Source: Spodoptera frugiperda (lineage: Eukaryota; Arthropoda; Insecta; Lepidoptera; Noctuidae). Taken from it: a stretch of DNA of 64,000 nucleotides. Below are positions 19,801-29,240 of this stretch, in pieces. The stretch covers positions 3,042,001 to 3,106,000 of the forward strand of contig NC_064229.1 in the NCBI RefSeq assembly GCF_023101765.2, read 5' to 3'. The notes under the pieces were generated by a model. That model was not told the DNA's origin, made no database searches, and saw only the letters and a list, made by a program, of their open reading frames with translations. The number at the start of each line of letters is the position of its first letter. Positions within the stretch are counted from its first letter, which is position 1. The position numbers and the translations under genes were made by a program.

Positions 19801-21866
19801 CCAATCTGGTCACTATGATGTCCATCTAGGACGCCCTCTACTGACGGCCCCATTCATATCCGCCTCGTATATTTCTTTCGTAAATTGGCGTTTCATTATC
19901 ACTGCCTAACCCCATGGGAGACATGCGTGAGATTATGTATGTATGCATTTCATTGGTCATTGTTTTAAATCCTTACTTCATTGGTTCTAGCCATGCGATA
20001 GCAACTTACTTGGTGACTAAATATGGCAAGAATGATGATCTCTATCCAGCCGACCCACAGAAGAGGGCGATCATTGATCAACGACTCCACTTCGATAGTG
20101 GAATACTGTTCCCATCTTTAAGGGGCACTCTTGTAAGTATTGCGTCATTTATTTTAATCACCTATTTCAAAGTCAAAGCATTTATTTCAATGCGATAATC
20201 CTAAAAAAGGCTTTGAAAGAATGAATTGTCCGATCTCTATCCAGCCGACGTTCCACAGAAGAGGGCGATCATTGATCAACGACTCCACTTCGATAGTGGA
20301 ATACTGTTCCCATCTTTAAGGGGCACTCTTGTAAGTATTGCGTCATTTATTTTAATCACCTATTTCAAAGTCAAAGCATTTATTTCAATTAATCCTAAAA
20401 AAGGCACTTTTGAAACATCAAATTGAATTGTCCGTCAGTCTGTCTGTCAGTGAAGCTAGGCGCTCGTTCCAAAGTGTAGCTTCGAATGGAGAAGAACGAG
20501 CAAGAAACTCCATCGTTACTCTTTTAAAAAAATATATTTTACAATATCTTTGATACATATTTGGGTGCCTTACACCTAACATAACTTAGACAAAGTAATA
20601 TTATAAGGTCAAAACGATATGAGTTCAATTTAGGCTGTAATTCAGCCTAAATTGAAAGTTTGTTTTTTTAATAGAATAAGCCGGTAAACGAGCAGCCGTA
20701 TCACCTGATGGTAAGCAATCGCCGCCGCCCATTGACATATGAAACACCAGACGCGTTACAAGTGCATTGCCGGCCTTTTGGGGATTAGGAATTTAAGGAT
20801 TGTTGCAGAATCGGGGATTGGGAAGGGGGGTAATTGGGCCTCCGGTACCTTCTCACTCACACTACCCAACAAACACAACGCAAGCGTTGTTTCACGTCGG
20901 TTTTGTCTGAGGCCATGGTATCACTCCGGTCGAGCCGGCCCAATCGTGCCGAAATATGTATCTCCCACATGTTAATTGTATTTTTATTTATAAAAATAAA
21001 TGAGAACAGAGAGGTAATTAAGCTTTAAAATACTAATTTGCAGGAGCCAGTATTCTTTTTGGGAGAGAAATCATTCCGTGAAGAAAATTTGGCTAAGATT
21101 AAAAAAGCGTATGAATTTATGGAGAAGTTCTTAACATCCTCAAATCCATGGTTGGCTGGTGATGAGGTTACACTCGCAGATATTTGTTGTGTGTCTACAG
21201 TGAGTTCCATGGATGCGGTTCTACCTATTGATGCTAATACGTAAGTATTTTTAGCCGACTTGAAAAAGGGAGGTTCCCTGTTTGACTTGTCTATATGTAT
21301 GGATGTATGTATGTTTGTGAGCGATTATCTCGCGTTTGACTTAACCGATTTTGATGCTACTTTTAGCATAGTATTTGTCAGACTTAGGAGAAGCTTTAGA
21401 GATGTTAACTAGCTTAAAAAAAGAATAAATAATGGCAGATAAAAAGGGTCCCTTTTTGTTAAAAATAAATAAATAAATGCCTCAATTTACTATTTACACT
21501 ATATGACGTACACCCACTTTTCACCATTCGTAAGTCCCATGTAATAGGGGGTGAGCCTATTGCCATATAATGAGTAGCACGATTTCAACTCCAACTAATA
21601 AATTTTCGAAAGCCCGAAAAAATCCTAGCAGCTATTTGCCCGACTTGGGAATCGAACCCGAGACCGAGAGATTGGTCGCTCTTGCGACTAATCGACCTAC
21701 GAAGCAGTATTATTATTAGTATAGACAAAATATATTGTTTTTTCTTTCTAGATACCCGAATCTCGCATCCTGGATGGATCTGTGCTCACAACAACAGTTT
21801 TATGTAGCGGGGAACTTGCCTGGCTTGGAACAATTCCAGGGTCTGGTGAAACATAAGTTGGGTTAA
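16833..21866 (+). CDS. GSTe: GST-B: epsilon-class glutathione S-transferase, intact
   Basis: Coding exons 16833-16976, 18252-18310, 19991-20132, 21044-21240 and 21752-21866 (TAA 21864-21866) join in frame to 218 residues, the normal length for the class. Residues seen: Ser11 in DASPPVR, the catalytic serine that lowers the thiol pKa of glutathione; NPQHTVP with His53; and Asp67-Ser68 in WDSHAIATYL, which bind the gamma-glutamyl part. The C-terminal helical domain starts in exon 3 (QKRAIIDQRLHFDSG) and contains VTLADICCVSTVSS in exon 4. A TTTTTCCAG acceptor 13 nt before the ATG suggests a spliced 5' leader. Introns carry a MITE, a hairpin element, SINEs, Helitron-like and LINE pieces, and a partial copy of exon 3. 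Probable cytosolic detoxification enzyme. Confidence 0.93.
16996..17379 (+). repeat. MITE (CAACGTGTAAC family) in GST-B intron 1
   Basis: It begins CAACGTGTAACAAAA, ends TTACACGTTG, and has TATA on both sides (16992-16995 and 17380-17383). It sits 19 nt after the exon 1 splice donor; the GST-A copy sits 28 nt after its donor. Confidence 0.8.
17547..17696. repeat. Hairpin element in GST-B intron 1
   Basis: 17547-17609 and 17634-17696 are inverted repeats of about 63 bp with roughly six mismatches around a 24-nt loop. Each arm holds three spaced GTGAATAGG-type units (GGGGTGAATAGGGATC, GTGAATAGGGACAGAAGAGG). Probably a MITE. Confidence 0.75.
17875..18180 (+). mobile_element. tRNA-derived SINE in GST-B intron 1
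   Basis: Head GGTCGAGTAGTCGCAAGTG and GGTTCGATTCCCGGG, end TTTCGGGGATAAAAGGCGTG. ATCAAGTCGAACCA at 17861-17874 and ATCAAGTTGAACCA at 18181-18194 form a near-perfect target duplication. Confidence 0.8.
18330..18690. repeat. Helitron-like fragment followed by LINE tail in GST-B intron 2
   Basis: 18345-18540 has CGCGCGGTTTCACCCGC, AAATCGGACTAGTAGTTCCGG, GATTAGCGCGTTCAAGC and ATAATATTAGTATA, the recurrent moth Helitron-like pattern. 18555-18690 is the AACGTCAAATTG/GTCTGTCTGTCAGTGAAGG tail repeat. Confidence 0.45.
18770..19085 (-). repeat. LINE/SINE copy in GST-B intron 2
   Basis: On the - strand it begins near GTGTGGGAGAGCCATGC and passes through CTCGACCGGAGTGATACC. It ends in the CGATTGCTTACCATCAGG module and an A-run (T-run at 18767). 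It is the same family as 20680-20975 and 39510-39680. Confidence 0.6.
19890..19950 (+). repeat. RTE-type LINE 3' tail in GST-B intron 2
   Basis: CTGCCTAACCCCATGGGAG, ACATGCGTGAG and TATGTATGTATG form the short 3' end also seen at 60215-60275. Confidence 0.4.
20038..20425 (+). pseudogene. Partial tandem duplication of GST-B exon 3 and its intron start
   Basis: 20233-20400 repeats about 190 bp beginning inside exon 3 (ATCTCTATCCAGCCGAC at 20039) through the splice donor into intron 3. The junction GAATTGTCCG|ATCTCTATCC lies at about 20232. The copy has one extra in-frame codon (GTT) after GCCGAC and keeps the GTAAG donor, but it lacks the acceptor and the first 16 codons of exon 3. The reading frame through it stays open to 20426. 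Confidence 0.85.
20426..20540 (+). repeat. LINE tail repeat in GST-B intron 3
   Basis: GAATTGTCCGTCAGTCTG, AGCTAGGCGCTCGTTCC and GAACGAGCAAGAAACTCC match 63590-63665. The A-rich AAAGTCAAAGCATTTATTTC start lies inside the duplicated block upstream. Confidence 0.5.
20680..20975 (-). repeat. LINE/SINE copy in GST-B intron 3
   Basis: Same family as 18770-19085: the CGATTGCTTACCATCAGG module at its left end and the GAGTGATACCATGGCC segment at its right. Confidence 0.6.
21505..21708 (-). repeat. Truncated tRNA-derived SINE in GST-B intron 4
   Basis: On the - strand: tRNA-like head with GGTCTCGGGTTCGATTCCC, body ATTACATGGGACTTACG, end at the GTGTAC side. The 3' end is missing. Confidence 0.7.
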
Positions 21867-21869
21867 ATG

Positions 21870-24370
21870 CTGGAGACATATATTTGTCTTGGATAACGTC
21901 ACATACGCTAATAGAAGAAATTTTATGTTGCTTTCATAACTACAAGTTTCATGACGACAATGATTTTGTTTACATTAGATCCCAATATATATTTTTTTGT
22001 CCATTTGCGTCATGTTTGTCATCGGTAACAAAATTTTTGACCTGTCCATTATTAATTTATTGCTGAAAACTTGTACGCATTTTAAAATATAGCTTGTTGT
22101 TACAATAGGTTAAGCTTCTTTTTAAGTTTCAATTAAATATTTTTGCTTGTAGGAAGACATGTGTTTTACTATTTCTAAACAAAATGTTTTCGGTAAGTAT
22201 TAATGATTAAATAGGTAATCACAAAATTGAACACAGTATGCTCAAAAAGAGTGCGCAAAACTGTGTCTGAGATTTTATATAACCTACTTATTGTGTATTT
22301 TTGAGATAAGGAAATATGATTGGCAAAACATTATGAAAATATTAGGTATTATAATTGGATTTTTATTCAAATCTGAAAATACATACATATGTTACAAATA
22401 CAACAGGGATGATGACGGGGTATGAAAATAAAAAATCATTGTAGTCCGTCAGTTAGGTAATGAAAAAATATATAAGATAACAATACTTAGATAAAACGAA
22501 TCAAAGGAGAAATTGGAGCAAATACTAATGTAATAGCATTTTTACGTGTAAAATCTACCTAGAAAGTCTTCAAAGGTAGGTAAGTATTTGTTTTCGTTAG
22601 AAAATAAAAAATACATGTCTAACATTTTAAAATAATCTACAAGACAGACATTCAAATAAAAATTAATCATCTACCCTATTAACATCAACATAATTATTTT
22701 ATCAGTGAAAATCGAAATTCAACAAAAAAAAGAAAAACCTACTACCCACTTTAAACGCCACGGGGGTCACCGGTGACCGACGTCAGCGGAGGATTTTCCT
22801 TCAACACTTTTCTATTGGCAGTCAGACTTAAATAATATTTTTTATACAGTTGTCAAACCAAAACTACGGGCCAACCATTATTAAAATTAGCATAACACGT
22901 CGAACAAGTATTGCACAATATATGTAATACAACTCGATAAAAAAGATTAGTTGGGGAGAGATCAGTTTCCGATCTCTACGTGTTGATAACATTACCGGTA
23001 CAAGAGTGATTTGCAATTTACTATCAATCATTCAATTAAGGAAAAAGTGTATTTTTCATACTATATACAGTCCCTACAGCTAGTGAGTATATTTTTTCTT
23101 TAAATAATATTTGTTCAGAGCGGTAACGGAATCATAGTGCGATCAACATCTATAAAAAAATATTTTTATTATTTTGAGTTCTCGCTGCGCTGTCTAGATG
23201 GCGTTAAAATCAAGAAAGACCGCGCTATAGTTTTGTTACCTTAATTAGGTTCTGCGTCAATTTGACGTCCAGGGCCCTTAGTAGGACAAGGAAGAAATAC
23301 TAATAAAGTGCGGTGAAAGAATAGTGGTGTTTGTGTTGGTCTCTAAAAATTCTTCTGAAGGCCGACCCTCTGATTTTATTTTCGCTGTAAAATATAGGCA
23401 TAGTCGAAATTTATAGTTTGGTCTTAATGCAAAATTTTTATCGAATATCGAGATCGATTAATACGTTTCATCAATCGGTAGTTTAATACTCTTGATTCTT
23501 AGATATTTTTTTAATTATTTTGGCTAATCTACGAGAATACAGTATCGAAGTAAATGTTGTCTGAAAAAGCAGGAATACTAGAAAATTATGTCACACATCA
23601 ATTTTTATACACCAGTATAGCCTGTTTTTAATTATGTGTTAAAAGTCACCGGTCGCAATCAGCCGGTTCAAATAAATACGAATAAAAAACCAGTTTAAAT
23701 ATAGACGTTGAATATTTATTCGCAGAAACATAAACTAAGTATTTTGTTTCAAAATGAATAATATAAGATTATTATAAAGGGTGAGTTTGAATTCGACGTA
23801 TTTCCTACAAAATTAGTTCTGAGGTCCAGTAGATGAATTCTCAGGTCCTGGCTTATACCCTAAAAAAACTAATATTATAAACGTGAAATATTATGTGTCT
23901 TTGTATGTTTGTTATTCAATCACGTCAAAATGGCTGAAGAGATCGGTATGAAATTTGGAACAGGGGTAGATTATGGTCTGGAATAACACAAAGGCTACTT
24001 GTGATACCAGGGGAATGCAAAGCCGCGGGCAGGAACATATAAAAAATGTCCTTGGTTTGTTATGTCTGTTTCGCTGCCACTATCAGTGCTAGAGGCGTTG
24101 AAACACTGATTTGTTTGCAGTGTCAATCGTGACACATAACTACGAAGACGTGTGAATTTCTCCACTCATACTCGTACTATCATTATTGTCAAGTTCTACT
24201 TTTGACCGGTACAGTTGTTTATTTTATTTGTGTTCAAAAAACAAATATTCAATTTAATTTTTCGTAATTTTACTATACTTTTGTATTTTTTATAAGTACT
24301 TAGCTGATACTAGACGACTTCATCAGCGTAGATTATCACTTCTAACTTTCATACCTCTTCATCATCCATA
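21870..24370. other. Intergenic between GST-B and GST-C
   Basis: No gene found. 23180-23240 carries the AGATGGCGTT repeat also at 12855, 45845 and 46190. 23870-24020 resembles a Helitron-like tail (AATATTATAAACGTGAAA, CAAAGCCGCGGGCAGG). The region next to GST-C should hold its promoter, but no box was confidently recognised. Confidence 0.4.
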
Positions 24371-24385
24371 TATTTCAGTTGCACA

Positions 24386-27017
24386 ATGGGTATGAAAGTT
24401 TACAAGAGGGACACTAGTGGGCCTTGTCGGTCCGTGTTCATGGTGCTTGAGCTGTTGGGCATTAAAGATGTTGAATACATTCACATGAACTTGATTCAAC
24501 GCGAACACTTTAGCGAGGAATACTTGAAGGTAACTAAAGCCATAATTATTATTTTTATTTATAGAATAGAATTAAAAAAAATCAAATAAGATGTTACAAT
24601 GATTTGATGAAAATAAATAAAAATATGGAAGAGTTAATTATTCCGTCCTCAGATTGATGTTAATAGTACTGCTAAAATACAGATTTTTATGCCAAAATAT
24701 TTACAATTTCAGATGAACCCACAGCATACAATTCCGACGTTGAAAGATGGTGATTTCGTAATCTGGGACAGGTAAGATTAAGTATTTTTGTTTAATTCGA
24801 ATACATACAACTATACAATAAAATCACTACAATTATAAGTATAAACAGGCCTGAATGTATACCGTAAATAATATTATTTTTTTATAAAATAACTAGATTT
24901 ATTTGTTATTGATAAGATAAAGCAACTTATCAATGTAAGGGTAGCTAAGACTACGTTAGCGCCCTTTGCGTTGCCTGCTCGCCTTTTGATTTAGTTTCTT
25001 CAAACAAACAACGTTACGCCTTTAATTCCCGAAGGGGTAGGTAGAGGTGCATTTGCACAATACGGCACGTAATGGCACTGTACAATGTACACCCACATTT
25101 TACCATTTGTGTTATAAGTCCCATGTAATAGGGTCAGTCTATATTACCTACACTTTATATACTAGCCACAATTCCAGACTCCGTGCTACTACTGAAAAAA
25201 AAAATCGAAACACCGAAAAAACTCCAGTAATACTTTAGCCGGACTCTGGAATCGAACCCGAGACCCCTTGTCCAGCAGTCGCACTTCGACCAATGGCCTA
25301 CCTCATTAATTTAGTTTCTCCATTAATTCTATAATATAATGTTTTATTTCAGCCACGCAATCGTGACCTATTTAGTCAACCAATACGCAAAAGATGATTC
25401 CCTCTATCCTAAGGACCCTAAAAAACGGGCCATTGTAGACCAGAGGTTACATTTTGATAACGGCGTTCTCTTCGCAGCATTGAAAACTACTATGGTAAGT
25501 TGTAACATATTAACTTTTAAAACTATTTATTTATTGACTACTAGTGACCTGCCCCAGCTTCGCATGGGTGCAATGATGATATATTACGCATCTATTATAC
25601 ATACTAGTAATAAACTATCCTCTTGAATCACTATATCTATTTAAAAAAACCGCATCGAAATCCGTTGCGTAGTTTTGAAGATTTAAGCTAAGCTAAGTTA
25701 GGGACAGAGAAAGCAACTTTGTTTTATGCTATGTAGTGATTCACTATTACTACTATTTATTTAATTATTTATTAGGAATATTACATAGACTGACATTCTA
25801 AAATTAAGCTACATGCCTTGTAATCACTTACTGCCCTACTCAGAGACATTTAATATTTAATTTATTAAAACTATTCCGTAGTAACCATTTTGTATCGAAA
25901 ACGATTGCTAAAGACTAGGTTTTTATTTATCATAATATTTGTATAATATTAAGTAGTTATTAATTCCGGAGCTGCGGACTACCTAGCGGGTTTACCGGGG
26001 CTCCGGCTCGAAAAGTAGGAGTAGGAACGGTGTAGTTTTTAGTCAGTAAGAGCCTGACTCCCTCTCGCCTCGTCCAAGGTGGGAGAAGACATTTGATGAT
26101 TTTGCCCCTTAAAAAAAATGTAACCATTAAATGACTTTGATTATGGCGATTAGTATTCAAAAAGATTATTTCTTATTCACACTATAATCAGTTTAAATTC
26201 GCAGGTACCAATTTTATACAATGGTGAGACGGCATTCAGGCAAGAGAATCTGGACAAAATAAAAGAAGGTTATGAATTTATGGAGAAATTCTTCTCTGGA
26301 CCCTGGCTTGCAGGAGAGTCGATGACATTGGCTGACATTTGCTGTGTTTCCAATGTCAGCTCTCTCAATGAAATTTTGCCCATAGATCAAACACTGTAAG
26401 TATCATTTTTGATTGTGAACATTGTTAACACACTTTATTTGTAAAATATTTTAACTGTATATACCGATTGGTAATGAAATCGAAATACGAACAAAATTAG
26501 TAATATTTTTTTTTATCATATTTTTGGCATCATTTTTATGTGTGTTTGTGTATATATATTTTTAAGTCGGTTCATATTGAAGCATTGAGGAAACAGTGAC
26601 AGTTGAGTTTTAGTAAAAGAATATTGTTGTGCATTTCTCCATTTTTTTTTTACTGAAACCAATTCTCTGTTCTGGTTTTCTTTACAATAGTAACACTACT
26701 GCCATAGCTATGTAAATTAGCATTGTATAATTATGAAAGCAAAACCATACAGCATGTTACAATTTACATTGAATTAGTAAGTAATTTGATGTTAGACCAG
26801 TCATTCGAAAAATATCATAAAAAAAAACGCTAAAAACATATTATTTTCATAATCTTCAACAATCTTTTTGGTATCAAGTTGTATCATTATCTTTTCCAGG
26901 TATCCCAAATTGTCTGCCTGGTTTGAGAGATGTTCAAAACAAGACTTCTACATCAAGAGAAACTTGCCTGGTGTGCAAGAATTAAAGGAATTATTAAAAG
27001 TAAAACTTGTATCTTAA
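24386..27017 (+). CDS. GSTe: GST-C: epsilon-class glutathione S-transferase, intact
   Basis: Coding exons 24386-24529, 24713-24771, 25353-25494, 26205-26395 and 26900-27017 (TAA 27015-27017) join in frame to 217 residues. Ser11 is kept, but the usual SPPVR is SGPCR, so the loop after the catalytic serine is changed. NPQHTIP (His53) and WDSHAIVTYL (Asp67-Ser68) are present. Exon 4 is two codons shorter than in GST-B but keeps MTLADICCVSNVSS. A TTTCAG acceptor 8 nt before the ATG suggests a spliced 5' leader. AATAAA at 27157-27162 is a good poly(A) signal. It is the most compact of the three genes. Expected to conjugate glutathione to electrophiles in the cytosol; substrate unknown. Confidence 0.93.
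25002..25308 (-). mobile_element. tRNA-derived SINE in GST-C intron 2
   Basis: The - strand head is near 25308 and the 3' end at CGTTACGCCTTTAATTCCC. ATTTAGTTTCTTC at 24989-25001 and ATTTAGTTTCTCC at 25309-25321 are the target duplication. Confidence 0.8.
25530..25745 (+). repeat. Helitron-like fragment in GST-C intron 3
   Basis: ACTAGTGACCTGCCCCAGC, TTCGCATGGGTGCAATG, AATCCGTTGCGTAGTTTTG and GGGACAGAGAAAGC are the hallmark order of a very common lepidopteran Helitron-like non-autonomous element. Confidence 0.55.
25833..26147. repeat. GCCGTACTCAGAG-type MITE split by an R1-type tail in GST-C intron 3
   Basis: The left MITE half is 25833-25920 (CTACTCAGAGACATTTAAT, ATTGCTAAAGACTAGG). The right half is 26119-26147 (TAACCATTAAATGAC). 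Between them lies a + strand R1-type tail, 25966-26118, ending in A's, together with about 45 bp of AT-rich sequence. Confidence 0.6.
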
Positions 27018-28300
27018 AAATTAACGAAGTTGATCGATCATCGACACATTGAAGTAAAGTAGAAATTGAAGATTCATGTTTTGTCGTACAAATTCAAGTT
27101 TTAATGTTTTGTCAAGATATTGTTCCTTATGCAAAAATAATGTAATGTTTGTTAAAAATAAATAAGTGTTCCGTTACTGAGTTTGACTTATTTATAGTGT
27201 AGTTTTGTCAGTATCGAGTGCTACATATACTGCTATGATATTTCAAGATTTTTTTAAGTAGCAAAATGTTATATCACGCATGGAATGCCCTGTCTAGTTG
27301 CCACAGCTGCGGAAGAGCAGGAATAGGAACGGTGTGGTTTTTTATACGTAAAAAGTCTCACACTCCCTCTCGTCTCACCCAAATCGATAGAAACCATTAC
27401 CATTTGATTTTCTCCCCCTAAAAAAGTAGATCATGTTACCTGCGTTATAGGGGGCGAGCTCCATTCTCAATAGACATAGAATATGAGCAGAAATTAACAA
27501 TATTAAATCAATCATTATGTTATCGGCTTACTCACGTAACGTTTTGACAAGAAAATCGACTAGTTTCTAAGCCATACTAGAAGGCTTATATTCAGTTACA
27601 ATAAAATTACAATTTTAAATCACTAAAAACAATAACACTCGTAAATCAATGATCAGTAAGTCACAAAACTTATTTGCAGTTACATCACAAGCAGATTTCT
27701 CAACTGCAAGACAATAATGAATGACTACCACTTAGGAAGTGCAAAATTAATTAAGTTTCTTCTTACTACACCGTTTCTTTTAAAGCTAAAGTTTAATCTA
27801 TACCAAGAGATAAGTTATCCGCTCCGCTTTCTTATTGCAACCGTTGCAAATAATACTGACAAAGATATTTTTAACAAATGAAGTTTTAATTTGGTAATCG
27901 ATGCAATCTGGACTTGTAAAAAGTAGTTTAATTGTGACTGATTGTTTAAATGAATAAGCAAGATCAACGCTTGATCGCGTTTTATATTCGGGGTAGAGGT
28001 AGAACTTGGTAAAAGGAAACCTGAAATTGTAAAAGTAGTTGAAAAAATATTAGTGTCTTAAGTGAGTGACTTAATGGTACCACAATATTTAGAAGTTCTT
28101 AACAAGTTATATGACGATACGACATTAGAAATGTATTGATTCTACATTTTATTACATACTCGATTTAGAGTTCGTAGGTCGCCATGCTTAATAAATAGAG
28201 AAAACTTGGAACTGAACTTGTAAGCTTGACCCATGAATTGATAAACAGTTGGAAGCTGTGGCGAACGTGGGTGCGCCGCCCATACATTTTGCCAGACGTT
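27018..28300. other. GST-C downstream region with two repeat fragments
   Basis: 27300-27430 is a diverged + strand R1-type tail (AGAGCAGGAATAGGAACGG to CTCCCCCTAAAAAAG). 27518-27605 is one arm of the TGTTATCGGCTTACTCACG MITE. The rest is AT-rich and unassigned. Confidence 0.5.
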
Positions 28301-28308
28301 ATTAATAT

Positions 28309-28434
28309 TATTTTTTTTTGAGTGTCATTCGCCCTGGGTGCGGCGGGAGGTAGTGTCAGACTCTTACTGACTAAAAACCATCCCGTTCCTTCTCCTGCTT
28401 TGAGCCGGAGCCCCGGTAACTTTTTACGTTGTCC
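28309..28434 (-). repeat. R1-type LINE 3' tail
   Basis: T-run at the left, then GTGTCAGACTCTTACTGAC, CGTTCCTTCTCCTGCTTTG and GCCGGAGCCCCGGTAA. Confidence 0.6.
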
Positions 28435-28753
28435 GCAGCTACCGTCCTTTATGTATTACACAACTTCGGCCAAGCAATCATTGATTCTATTTGACTAACT
28501 CTAGAATACAGGACATTTAACACGAACTGAACTAAATATCCTGCTATGATCGGACGGATTCACTCTTACAAAGGATAGAGCGATGGGTCTTTACCAAGGA
28601 CCTTCCGGCTAGTCGCATTTACACAAAATCAGTAGTCATTCAACGAACATTAAATCAGATACGAAGTGGACAAAGGCTTTGTGGAACAGAAGCACAGTTT
28701 AAAAATTACAAGATTTTAGGTTCGATATCAGCTATGCTTATTTTAATTATTAT

Positions 28754-28942
28754 ATGTTATCGGCTTACTCACGTAACTGTTTGACGAGGAACTCAACTAG
28801 TTTCAAGCCATCCTAGAGGCTCACATTCATGAGCAACATTCTGCGACACACGACGCGGCGATTGTCACGCTGCTACAGCTAATGAGCCTCTAGGATGGTT
28901 TGAAATTAGTCGAGTTCCTCGTTTTGTGTAAGCCGATAACAT
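28754..28942. repeat. MITE with long inverted termini (ATGTTATCGGCTTAC)
   Basis: The arm starting ATGTTATCGGCTTACTCACG and containing CGAGGAACTC and CATCCTAGAGGCTCA is mirrored at the right by TGAGCCTCTAGGATGG and GTAAGCCGATAACAT. The arms are about 65 bp. Half copies occur at 27518 and 52570; an interrupted copy is 48908-49190. Confidence 0.75.
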
Positions 28943-29240
28943 AATAATTAAGAATATGCATTTTCTAGGAACTCAAAACTCAATTAAATCGGCAATCGCA
29001 CTATGTATATCACGTGTTCTTAGCCGAAACAATTGTAAACATCTTGTAACTAGCTCATTAATATTAATTCGTTTCAACTCATGACTTATTCATTGAGCGG
29101 CATCCACTTTATCTTTGAAGAGTTTACTTACTTGTTTCACTTTGAATACAACTCCGTTTAAACTAGGTTTGAGAAGTGATAGCTTAGTTTAAGAAAGCTT
29201 AACTTACTCTGCTGATTTTATTACGAGTGTTTTAGCTTTA

